15,000 bases of DNA. Origin: Theodoxus fluviatilis (Eukaryota > Mollusca > Gastropoda > Cycloneritida > Neritidae). The translations under genes and the position numbers were made by a program. Shown in pieces: positions 7,770 through 15,000 of this stretch. The notes below the pieces were generated by a model. That model was not told the origin of the DNA, did not search any database, and worked only from the letters and a program-made list of their open reading frames with translations. Location of the stretch: NCBI GenBank assembly GCA_034096865.1, contig JAWQFJ010025578.1, positions 20,001 through 35,000 of the forward strand, read 5' to 3'. Positions within the stretch are counted from its first letter, which is position 1. Every line of letters begins with the position of its first letter.

Positions 7770-8631
7770 GTAGCCTGTCTGTAGCCTGTCTGTAGCCTGT
7801 CTGTAGCCTGCCTGTAGCCCGTCTGTAGCCTGTTTGTAGCCTGTCTGTAGCCCGTCTGTAGCCTGTCTGTAGCCTGTCTGTAGCCTGTCTGTAGCCCGTC
7901 TGTAGCCTGTCTGTAGCCCGTCTATAGCCTGTCTGTAGCCCGTCTGTAGCCTGTCTGTAGCCTGTCTGTAGCCTGTCTGTAGCCTGTCTGTAGCCCGTCT
8001 GTAGCCTGTCTGTAGCCTGTCTGTAGCCTGTCTGTAGCCTGTCTGTAGCCTGTCTGTAGCCCGTCTGTAGCCTGTTTGTAGCCTGTCTGTAGCCCGTCTG
8101 TAGCCTGTCTGTAGCCTGTCTGTAGCCTGTCTGTAGCCCGTCTGTAGCCTGTCTGTAGCCTGTCTGAAGCCTATCTGTAGCCCGTCTATAGCCTGTCTGT
8201 AGCCCGTCTGTAGCCTGTCTGTAGCCCGTCTGTAGCCCGTCTGTAGCCCGTCTGTAGCCTGTCTGTAGCCTGTCTGTAGCCCGTCTGTAGCCTGTCTGTA
8301 GCCCGTCTGTAGCCCGTCTGTAGCCTGTCTGTAGCCTGTCTGTAGCCTGCCTGTAGCCTGTCTGTAGCCTGTCTGTAGCCTGTCTGTAGCCCGTCTGTAG
8401 CCCGTCTGTAGCCCGTATGTAGCCTGTCTGTAGCCTGTCTGTAGCCCGTCTGTAGCCTGTCTGTAGCCTGTCTGTAGCCTGTCTGTAGCCCGTCTGTAGC
8501 CCGTCTGTAGCCCGTCTGTAGCCTGTCTGTAGCCTGTCTGTAGCCTGTCTGTAGCCCGTCTGTAGCCCGTCTGTAGCCCGTATGTAGCCTGTCTGTAGCC
8601 TGTCTGTAGCCTGCCTGTAGCCTGTCTGTAG
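7770..8631. repeat. 11-bp minisatellite, 78 units, indel-free
   Basis: The unit is GTAGCCTGTCT. Starting at 7770 I can step 78 times by exactly 11 bp to the final GTAG at 8628-8631. Most units are CCTGTCT (T type) or CCCGTCT (C type); about 27 of 78 have the CCCG form, including two CCCGTAT. Rare variants are CCTGCCT (units 4, 53, 77), CCTGTTT (6, 28), CCCGTAT (59, 74), and ATAG in place of GTAG after units 14 and 38. Shared variant order shows segmental copying: units 5-13 match 27-35, and units 54-61 match 69-76. The long minus-strand open frames through it result from the unit having no stop. Confidence 0.98.
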
Positions 8632-8686
8632 TTCGCACCAGCAAAACAACAATTGGGACCTCGTACTAGCTGGGAGGAGAGAGAGA

Positions 8687-8690
<4 letters not shown>

Positions 8691-8758
<68 letters not shown>
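8691..8758. repeat. (GA)34 microsatellite
   Basis: A pure GA run of 68 bp, preceded by a short GA stretch (about 8677-8686) and a GTGT interruption. It sits 60 bp after the 11-bp array. Confidence 0.98.
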
Positions 8759-8761
<3 letters not shown>

Positions 8762-9260
8762 GGGCGCATGGCAATGAGAGGAAACAAAATATAAGTGAGA
8801 GAACTGTAAGGAAGAAAAAAAGATGCTGTACACAAACATTGGGCAAATACCCGGGGATTCGAGACACCTGCTACACATTGCTGGACGGAACCACGACAGG
8901 CAGACCGGAAATGCGCAGCAGGCGTCATGACAGCGAGTGGAAGGCCGCTGTAGCTGGCAGTCAGCCTGACTGGCAACTGCCGCGAGCAAGCTGGAACTCC
9001 GTCATTCTTCACTCACTGCTTCCACAGAATGCCTGTCAAGGGTTTCCATTGACAACGAGAGCTCAAATTTGTCACAACTTGATATCCTGCAGATTCCTCC
9101 AAATTCATTCAGGTTGCATCGCGTTAGGAGGCAATTCCGCTGTCCATTTGTTTTGCAGGAAATCGGGCGCTGGAATGCCACATAGGAATCGATCCATACG
9201 GCCCTAGGCACTTCCGGTGTTTTTACACGCCTCACTTTATGCAAAGTCATTCATCCCTGG
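8759..9260. other. Unique spacer
   Basis: This is single-copy sequence. One perfect 15-bp inverted repeat is present: CAGTCAG (8958-8964), C, CTGACTG (8966-8972). I see no supported gene; the long open frames here are extensions of the (GA)n and 11-bp arrays. Confidence 0.6.
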
Positions 9261-9789
9261 AATCCATACCGCTACACCGCCGACATGGTAGTGCAGCAAA
9301 GTGAAATCCCGCTACACCGCCGTCATGGTAGTGCAGCAATGTGAAATCCCGCTACACCGCCGTCATGGTAGTGCAGCAAAGTGAAATCCCGCTACACCGT
9401 CGTCATGGTAGTGCAGCAAAGTGAAATCCCGCTACACCGCCGTCATGGTAGTGCAGCAAAGTGAAATACCGCTACACCGCCGTCATGGTAGTGCAGCAAA
9501 GTGAAATCCCGCTACACCGCCGTCATGGTAGTGCAGCAAAGTGAAATCCCGCTACACCGCCGTCATGGTAGTGCAGCAAAGTGAAATACCGCTATACCGC
9601 CGTCATGGGAGTGCAGCAAAGTGAAATACCGCTATACCGCCGTCATGGTAGTGCAGCAAAGTGAAATACCGCTATACCGCCGTCATGGTAGTGCAGCAAA
9701 GTGAAATACCGCTATACCGCCGTCATGGTAGTGCAGCAAAGTGAAATACCGCTACACCGCCGTCAGGGTAGTGCAGCAAAGTGAAATCC
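9261..9789. repeat. 40-bp minisatellite, 13 units
   Basis: Thirteen units of exactly 40 bp run from 9261 to 9780, with nine more matching bases to 9789. Each has CGCTACACCGCCGTCATGG followed by TAGTGCAGCAAAGTGAAAT. The first unit is diverged (CCATACC, CGACATGG). Units beginning at 9581, 9621, 9661 and 9701 share the linked variants ATACC and GCTATACC, a localised sub-array. There are no indels. Confidence 0.97.
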
Positions 9790-9936
9790 TCTTTAGTCTC
9801 TTTCAAAACAAGTTATCATTCCAGCAACTCCAACGTGAACGACATAAGCAATTTAAAGTCAAATTATGGCGGAAATTTGGATGGATTAGATTTTATTTAA
9901 TGTTTTGCTCTGGGGCAGAATGCATTCTATGAAGCT

Positions 9937-11215
9937 GTGTGGTGTTGTGAGACCACATTGTGTTGTATGGCACTGTGTGATTATGTGGGACCACATTGTG
10001 TTGTATGGCACTGTGTGATTATGTGGGACCACATTGTGTTGTATAGCACTGTGTGATTATGTGAGACCACATTGTGTTGTATAGCACTGTGTGATTATGA
10101 GGGACCACATTGTGTTGTATGGCACTGTGTGATTATGTGGGACCACATTGTGCTGTATGGCACTGTGTGATTATGTGGGACCACATTGTGTTGTATAGCA
10201 CTGTGTGATTATGTGAGACCACATTGTGTTGTATGGCACTGTGTGATTATGTGGGACCACATTGTGTTGTATGGCACTGTGTGATTATGTGGGACCACAT
10301 TGTGCTGTATGGCACTGTGTGATTATGTGGGACCACATTGTGCTGTATGGCACTGTGTGATTATGTGGGACCACATTGTGTTGTATGGCACTGTGTGATT
10401 ATGTGGGACCACATTGTGTTGTATGACACTGTGTGATTATGTGGGACCACATAGTGTTGTATGGCACTGTGTGATTATGTGGGACCACATTGTGTTGTAT
10501 GGCACTGTGTGATTATGTGGGACCACATTGTGTTGTATGACGCCGTATGGTTCTGTGAGACAACATTGTGTTGTATGACGCAGTATGGTTCTGTGAGACA
10601 ACATTGTGTTGTATGACGCAGTATGGTTCCTCTGAGACCACATTGCGTCGTATGACACTGTGTGATTTTGTGAGACCGTATTGTGTTGTATGACGCAGTA
10701 TGGTTCTGTGAGACAACATTGTGTTGTATGACGCTGTGTGATTATGTGAGACCACATTGTGTTGTATGACGCAGTATGGTTCTGTGAGGCCACATTGCAA
10801 TGTATGACGCAGTATGGTTCGGTGAGTTCACATTGCAATGTATGATGCAGTATGGTTTTGTGAGACCACGTTGCAATGTATGACGCAGTATGGTTCTTTG
10901 AGACCACATTGCAATGTATGACGCAGTATGGTTTTGTGAGACCACGTTGCAATGTATGACGCAGTATGGTTCTGTGAGACCACATTGCAATGTATGACGC
11001 AGTATGGTTCTTTGAGACTACATTGCAATGTATGACGCAGTATGGTTTTGTGAGACCACTTTGCAATGTATGATGCAGTATGGTTCTGTGAGACCACGTT
11101 GCAATGTATGATGCAGTATGGTTCTGTGAGACCACGTTGCAATGTATGACGCAGTATGGTTCTGTGAGACCACATTTTATATTACGGTGCCGTGTGGGTC
11201 TGTGACCACGTCATG
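9937..11215. repeat. 38-bp minisatellite, about 33 units in three zones
   Basis: From 9961, 32 units of 38 bp follow in register to about 11177, with a single 1-bp insertion near 10627; partial units flank both ends. Zone A (to about 10530) has TGTTGTATGGCACTGTGTGA plus TTATGTGGGACCACAT. Zone B (about 10531-10797) has TGTTGTATGACGCAGTATGG plus TTCTGTGAGACAAC, with two zone-A-like units mixed in. Zone C (about 10799-11177) has CAATGTATGACGCAGTATGG plus TT(C/T)TGTGAGACCAC. The final degenerate unit reaches about 11215. Minus-strand frames through zones B and C are array artefacts. Confidence 0.97.
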
Positions 11216-11977
11216 GTTTGTGACGTCTGCAAAACACTCACGCCTTTGCGCCTCACGGCAGCGCCGAGCTGCAGCGTCGACGTGGCGGTGGCTGGTCTTT
11301 TGTCTGCTGCGAAGCCGTTGGCAGCTGGCAATCAGGGCGGCTTTCACGGCGCCCCTGTTTTCCGCAGTTTGGGGCTCCACCCTGGCCTGATCGTCACGAC
11401 TGCTCCTCCCTCTGTTCGCGGCTTTCAGATTATCGCAGCCAGCACCCTCAGTGGCGGTTTCAAAGCGCGGCAGAGAGGCTGTAAATTGACTGCATTGAAC
11501 TTCCCAGCAATCAAGTTGTGCCATCTTCCGCAAATAATACAACGTCGTTATCGGGAGCGGCTTTATCAGGAAAACAGAGGAGAGGGTCGATAATTTGAGC
11601 AAAGTTTTTTACGACGTTATTTGGCAAACACGTCCGACGCACACGTGACTTCGCTGTCTGCCTGAGACCCGGTGCCCTGGGTCTGCAGACTTTCAGACGA
11701 CGTCTGCACGGAGATCACGGCACGACGCAGCCAGGGCTTGGGCCGTTTGGAGACTTGCCAAACCCGGACATTCCCTGGGGATCGCTCGTCGCCTCCTTCC
11801 TGCATCGTTCTCTGGGAAAAAACCGCAAACGTTTCCCAGTTTCCAAATGACAGGACTTTATTATATAACGATCAAAGCAATCTATTGCGTCATTCTCAGC
11901 ATCCACGATGCTATTTGTGTCATTATAACATTTATTGTACTTTTTCAACTGCAATTTTACGAAAATACCTGTTTTGC
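11216..11977. other. CpG-rich unique DNA grading into AT-rich LINE flank
   Basis: The part from 11216 to about 11480 is rich in CpG (about 24 in 260 bp by hand), while 11840-11970 is AT-rich. The LINE reading frame happens to stay open back to a stop at 11663-11665, but residues encoded upstream of 11978 do not resemble the LINE family and no in-frame ATG lies there. I see no other gene. Confidence 0.55.
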
Positions 11978-13726
11978 GACCTTTTTTTGTCCAAGGTGTC
12001 CGATATTCGAAGCAACGTTGACATATCTGCTGATGCAGGTGCGCCTGTTAGTGATGACCCAGTATCCTTCAGGGGTACTCCCCTCCTTCAGTTCAGCCCG
12101 GTTGAGGCTAGTGCGGTCCTCAAGACCATCCGCAGTATGAACCCTACCTCCTGTGACCTTGACCCTGTTCCCACACCCCTCTTAGTTGAGTGCATTGATG
12201 AGATCCTACCTGTCCTGACACAGATGATCAATGATTGCTTCCAGACTGGCACCTTCCCTAGTGTTTTCAAGCAGGCTATAGTTAAGCCGCTCTTGAAGAA
12301 GCAGGACCTAGATCCAAACAAACTTAGTAATTATAGGCCAGTCTCCAATCTTTCTTTTCTGTCAAAATTGTTAGAGAAGTTAGCTTTGCAGCAGCTGCTG
12401 GAGCACGTGTCCCAGTATGACCTTTTGGCCCGTTTTCAATCCGCGTACCGTGCTCATCATTCCACCGAAACAGCTCTGCTCCGTGTTCTAAACGATCTTC
12501 TCGTTGCTTCTGATGATTCCAAAGTTTCTCTTCTTACTCTGTTGGACTTGAGTGCCGCGTTCGACACAATAGACCATGGAATTCTTCTCACCCGTCTTAG
12601 AAACATTTTTGGCATTGAGAACTTAGCACTCTCTTTCCTGCATTCATATCTCTCAGAACGTAGACAGACTGTTTCGATCTCGGGTTTTGCTTCTGATCCT
12701 ACACCTCTCAAGTACGGAGTCCCTCAGGGCTCTGTTCTGGGTCCTCTGCTGTTTCTACTGTACACCCAACCACTCTCCAATGTAATTGATAGTCATTCAG
12801 TCTCTCACAGTGAATTTGCTGATGATACCCAGCTCTACAACTCCTCCCATCCCAGTCAAATCCACTCTCTTCTTTCTACCAGCGAACACTGTATCTCTGA
12901 CGTGAAACGGTGGATGACCCTGAACAAGCTCCAACTCAATGACTCAAAAACTGAAGCACTCCTGGTGGGCGGCGGAGGCGAATCGGATCAGGCCCTCAAA
13001 CTAACCATTGGTCACAGTGACATCGTCTTCTCTCAGTCTGTTAGAAATTTAGGCGTCATGTTTGACGATGACCTGTCAATGAGAGCTCATATCAACAAAG
13101 TCTGTCAGTTAGCATATTATGAGTTAAGGAAAATTAGTACCATTCGTCATTATCTTTCTCAGCAGGCCACCAAAACGCTCATCACATCACTTGTTCTGTC
13201 TCGTCTCGACTATGGAAACTCTCTTCTCGCTGGCATCCCTGACACTCTGCTTAACAAACTCCAGAAAGTTCAGAATTGCGCTGCTAGGCTAGTTTTTCGA
13301 TGTCCCAAGCGTACCCATGTCTCTCCACTCCTACATACACTTCACTGGCTCCCCATCTCTCAGAGGATAGATTATAAACTTGCTACTTTGTGCTTCAAGG
13401 CCATCAACAACACCGCACCACACGCTCTTACAGAAATTCTTACAGTCTACACGCCCTCCAGATCTCTACGCTCAGCTGCTGACTCTAGAATACTTAAGGT
13501 CCCCCGCCGTAACAAGAAAACTCAAGGACAGCGTGCCTTCTCCTATATTGGACCTGTAACCTGGAATAGTCTCCCTCTCTCAGTCCGTCATTCTGACACT
13601 CTGCCCCAGTTCAAAAGTGCTCTAAAGACCTCTTCCGATCCGCCTTTCCCGCTGAGCTGCTTCGCCTTACTTGACCTTGCCTGCAAGTGCTGTGTATATT
13701 GTATAGTTTGTTCTATTGGACTTTAG
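11978..13726 (+). CDS. LINE ORF2 fragment: reverse transcriptase and C-terminal domain
   Basis: This encodes the RNA-dependent DNA polymerase that copies element RNA at a nicked chromosomal target. The 582-codon frame has no stop or frameshift. Residue numbers count from 11978. RT landmarks are PLLKK near 104, NYRPVSNLSFLSKLLEK from 118, motif A DLSAAFDTIDH with catalytic Asp196, motif B GVPQGSVLGPLLF from 247, and motif C FADD with Asp282/Asp283. The C-terminal region has the HWLPI (about 456), PSRSLRS, RAFSYIGPVTWNSLP and FKSALKT motifs typical of CR1/L2/Rex ORF2. Intact family members carry an AP-type endonuclease N-terminal to this; it is missing here. The first in-frame ATG is at 12137 (residue 54), inside the conserved region, so no natural start is present and this is a truncated relic. 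The open frame suggests recent insertion. The exact clade would need a phylogeny. Confidence 0.93.
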   Translation, partial: DLFLSKVSDIRSNVDISADAGAPVSDDPVSFRGTPLLQFSPVEASAVLKTIRSMNPTSCDLDPVPTPLLVECIDEILPVLTQMINDCFQTGTFPSVFKQAIVKPLLKKQDLDPNKLSNYRPVSNLSFLSKLLEKLALQQLLEHVSQYDLLARFQSAYRAHHSTETALLRVLNDLLVASDDSKVSLLTLLDLSAAFDTIDHGILLTRLRNIFGIENLALSFLHSYLSERRQTVSISGFASDPTPLKYGVPQGSVLGPLLFLLYTQPLSNVIDSHSVSHSEFADDTQLYNSSHPSQIHSLLSTSEHCISDVKRWMTLNKLQLNDSKTEALLVGGGGESDQALKLTIGHSDIVFSQSVRNLGVMFDDDLSMRAHINKVCQLAYYELRKISTIRHYLSQQATKTLITSLVLSRLDYGNSLLAGIPDTLLNKLQKVQNCAARLVFRCPKRTHVSPLLHTLHWLPISQRIDYKLATLCFKAINNTAPHALTEILTVYTPSRSLRSAADSRILKVPRRNKKTQGQRAFSYIGPVTWNSLPLSVRHSDTLPQFKSALKTSSDPPFPLSCFALLDLACKCCVYCIVCSIGL

Positions 13727-13810
13727 TTTTTGTTTTGTTTATGTGTGTAGTGTGTGAGTTTTTGTGGGAACGAGATGTGGAGCGGTTGTATGAGTGTTGA
13801 TTCTTTGGAT

Positions 13811-13860
13811 TGTAAACGCCATGAGCTTGCCTGTCAAGGAAAGGTATGTGCGTAAATAAA
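13811..13860 (+). other. LINE 3' terminal hairpin and polyadenylation-like signal
   Basis: ACGCCAT (13816-13822) can pair with ATGTGCGT (13846-13853) with one bulge, around an inner CTTG/CAAG stem (13826-13829 with 13835-13838). AATAAA follows at 13855-13860. A 3' stem-loop followed by short repeats is characteristic of CR1/L2 tails, where the element's reverse transcriptase recognises its RNA. Confidence 0.65.
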
Positions 13861-13864
13861 CTAT

Positions 13865-13884
13865 ATTGTTATTATTATTATTTT
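13865..13884 (+). repeat. (ATT)n LINE tail
   Basis: Five or so ATT/TTA repeats follow the polyadenylation-like signal, marking the element's 3' end. CR1/L2-type elements end in short microsatellites in place of long poly-A. Confidence 0.8.
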
Positions 13885-14142
13885 TATAATACACGTTTAA
13901 AACATCCAGAAATGCAGACTGACCTGAGAGTAAGAGACTATTAACGGTTTGACCACAAATGGTAAATATAAACATCTATTTTCTGAACGGTGGCGTTTAA
14001 TTTGAGGCCTGGTTTTGCCAACCGCCACCAGTGCCAGCAACTAAAACAGTTTTGGCAGGTGTGACCCACACTGCAAGCCCACATCCATCTCCACCCGACC
14101 GTGCCTGGTGCAAGACCCCCTGACCCACAGCCTGGCAGACCC
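13885..14142. other. Unique spacer 3' of the LINE
   Basis: Single-copy DNA, AT-rich at first and then more GC-rich. No gene or repeat is seen. Confidence 0.6.
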
Positions 14143-14227
14143 GGGGGGGGGGGGGGCGAGGGGGAGCGATGGGGGGGGGGCGAAATGGGGTGGGGGCGAG
14201 TGGGGGGGATCGAGGGGGGGGCGATGG
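14143..14227 (+). repeat. G-run cluster, G-quadruplex-prone
   Basis: G runs of 14 (14143-14156), 10 (14171-14180) and several of 4-8 are separated by short CGA, CGAT, CGAAAT and T spacers, giving a degenerate G(n)CGA-type repeat. The plus strand clearly meets the usual G-quadruplex pattern of four or more runs of at least three G with short loops. Exact run lengths in such tracts are often unreliable in assemblies. Confidence 0.92.
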
Positions 14228-14881
14228 AAGGAGACGCTCTGGTGTGCTGGCATCAAAACTCCCCTGCCTCCTCCTCGTAATGGTCGCCGTCCTGTCAGCT
14301 CCCCCCGGATCGAGGCGCGATGTGACAGCGAATGTTGTCTGGTGATCTCCTCTTGTACACGTAGTTGTCGCCTCGAAGAAGAGCTGTTTTGTTCTCTCCC
14401 CCTGCCCTCACCTGATCTGCAAACAAAATAGATCGCTGTCAGATTCGTTAGGGACGCCCGGCGCTGGTATCAGGCCCGGAGACAAAGGCTGGTCGTGGGA
14501 AGCCTCTCCCTGGACGTAACGAGGCAAGCTCGCCACCTCAGCATGGAACTGACCGCAGTGTGCGCTGTGTTGGAATGTCGACTGGGAAAGGACGACAGAT
14601 CAATCACCGAGACACCGCTGTTCGCGCGTCTGTTTCCACGAGCTCCGCGAGAAAATAATACGGGGACCCACTTATCGTCTCACGTTTGCCTGAACTCGTT
14701 GCTTTTTGTTGGAGCTCCCACCCGTGACAGCCTCGGGTCTTCCCCTGGCGTCACCTTTGACCTCCCGCCAGGCTTCCCGCCGCGGCGTCTAGGACTGGCG
14801 TCCATCAGGGTCAGTTTTCTAGGACAAGTTCACTCGTGTCGCCACTTCCGCATGACGCAAGGAAAGCACATGTGCCTCGGC
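14228..14881. other. CpG-rich unique DNA
   Basis: No recognised gene. An open frame with an ATG at 14543 and a stop at 14897-14899 encodes about 118 residues of no recognisable family and runs into the terminal repeat, so I do not call it. Confidence 0.55.
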
Positions 14882-15000
14882 GCCACTGGCATCACGTGAC
14901 TGTAGGACAGGACTGTGCCAGTGGCACGGAGCATCACGTGACTGCAGGACTGTGCCAGTGGCATGGAGCATCACGTGACTGTAGGACAGGACGGTGCCAG
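14882..15000. repeat. E-box-bearing tandem repeat (runs off right edge)
   Basis: ATCACGTGACTG recurs at 14891, 14933 and 14970 (spacing 42 and 37 bp; the short unit lacks 5 bp). Each copy contains the palindromic octamer TCACGTGA and is followed by GGACTGTGCCAGTGGCA-like sequence. The first E-box is also flanked by a 10-bp inverted repeat, GCCACTGGCA (14882-14891) and TGCCAGTGGC (14916-14925). The array continues past the window end, so its copy number is unknown. Confidence 0.92.

Larger units (their letters stand above)
11978..13884 (+). mobile_element. 5'-truncated CR1/L2/Rex-group LINE
   Basis: This is a non-LTR retrotransposon fragment: the reverse transcriptase and C-terminal part of ORF2, a 3' UTR of about 140 bp, a terminal hairpin, AATAAA and a short (ATT)n tail. 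Elements of this group insert by target-primed reverse transcription and are usually 5'-truncated. The endonuclease domain and ORF1 are absent here. The 5' junction is set approximately at 11978, where family-like residues (DLFLSKVSDIRS) begin; the true breakpoint could be a few tens of bases away. No target-site duplication is obvious, as is common for this group. The insertion lies in unique DNA after the 38-bp array. Confidence 0.9.

Noticed and set aside
7770..8631. Reading each GTCTG (CAGAC) of the 11-bp array as a functional SMAD box
   Set aside because: The 5-bp motif is too short and common, so amplification of any unit containing it would give the same picture.
8850..8870. GGATTCGAGACAC as a tRNA/SINE B box
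   Set aside because: The match is imperfect, no A box lies at the right distance, and no cloverleaf can be drawn.
7702..9012. Minus-strand 436-codon frame with a repeated RQATDRLQTGY
   Set aside because: It spans the (GA)n tract and the 11-bp array, and two other minus frames are open as well. It is a repeat artefact.
4305..9789. CRISPR-like regular repeats
   Set aside because: The repeats are head-to-tail with no unique spacers, there are no cas genes, and the sequence is eukaryotic.
9261..9789. GCCGTCATGG of the 40-bp array as a YY1 site
   Set aside because: It departs from the consensus at a core position (GCCGTCAT, not GCCGCCAT) and lacks the ATTG-like flank.
10437..11175. Minus-strand frames with HTASYIA-like repeats
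   Set aside because: They are produced by the stop-free 38-bp units, and several overlapping frames exist.
11672..11977. Upstream part of the LINE open frame as genuine protein
   Set aside because: It has no ATG and no resemblance to the LINE family, and it shows two contrasting base compositions. Most likely the frame is open by chance.
14543..14899. About 118-codon frame from an ATG
   Set aside because: No family resemblance and no splice or promoter support, and it ends inside the E-box repeat.

Overview
The window looks like accessory, non-coding DNA from an animal nuclear genome. I favour a vertebrate or other chordate, with lamprey, hagfish, cartilaginous fish or bony fish all possible, but the sequence does not settle which. 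The reasons are long uninterrupted (AC)n and (GA)n microsatellites, poly-G tracts, CpG-rich unique DNA, and a CR1/L2/Rex-type LINE with an (ATT)n tail. No bacterial operon or ribosome-binding-site logic is visible. Apart from the LINE there is no gene I can name.

The dominant content is tandem repeats. At least eleven minisatellites with mutually dissimilar units, plus two dinucleotide microsatellites, two G-rich tracts and a short 12-bp repeat, cover about 6.8 kb (roughly 45%). From left to right the main units are 30 bp (1-540), 12 bp (550-609), 44 bp (891-1286), (AC)42 (1817-1900), 24 bp (2604-3119), 33 bp (3178-3342), degenerate 31 bp (3778-3932), 25 bp (4305-5335), 30 bp (5611-5850), 41 bp (6916-7608), 11 bp (7770-8631), (GA)34 (8691-8758), 40 bp (9261-9789) and 38 bp (9937-11215). 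A G-run cluster lies at 14143-14227, and a 37/42-bp E-box repeat runs off the right edge. Many of these arrays contain no indels at all, so long spurious open frames run through them on one or both strands.

The most interesting regulatory candidate is 5611-6650. An eight-unit 30-bp array carries a YY1-type site (GCCGCCATATTG or a one-base variant) in each unit. It lies just upstream of a CpG-island-like stretch that contains another YY1-type site overlapping an ATG and a CTCF-like sequence. Other arrays also iterate recognisable factor motifs: TGACGTAG (CRE half-site) at 2604-3119 and TCACGTGA (E-box) at the right edge. The 11-bp array is 78 units long with no indels, and its main variable base switches a CpG on or off in each unit.

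The only convincing coding sequence is the reverse-transcriptase part of a 5'-truncated LINE (about 11978-13884, plus strand). It has an intact 582-codon frame with the catalytic FADD motif, a 3' hairpin, a polyadenylation-like signal and a short (ATT)n tail. Its unbroken frame suggests a fairly recent insertion. Nothing in the window shows the separate parts working together as a pathway.
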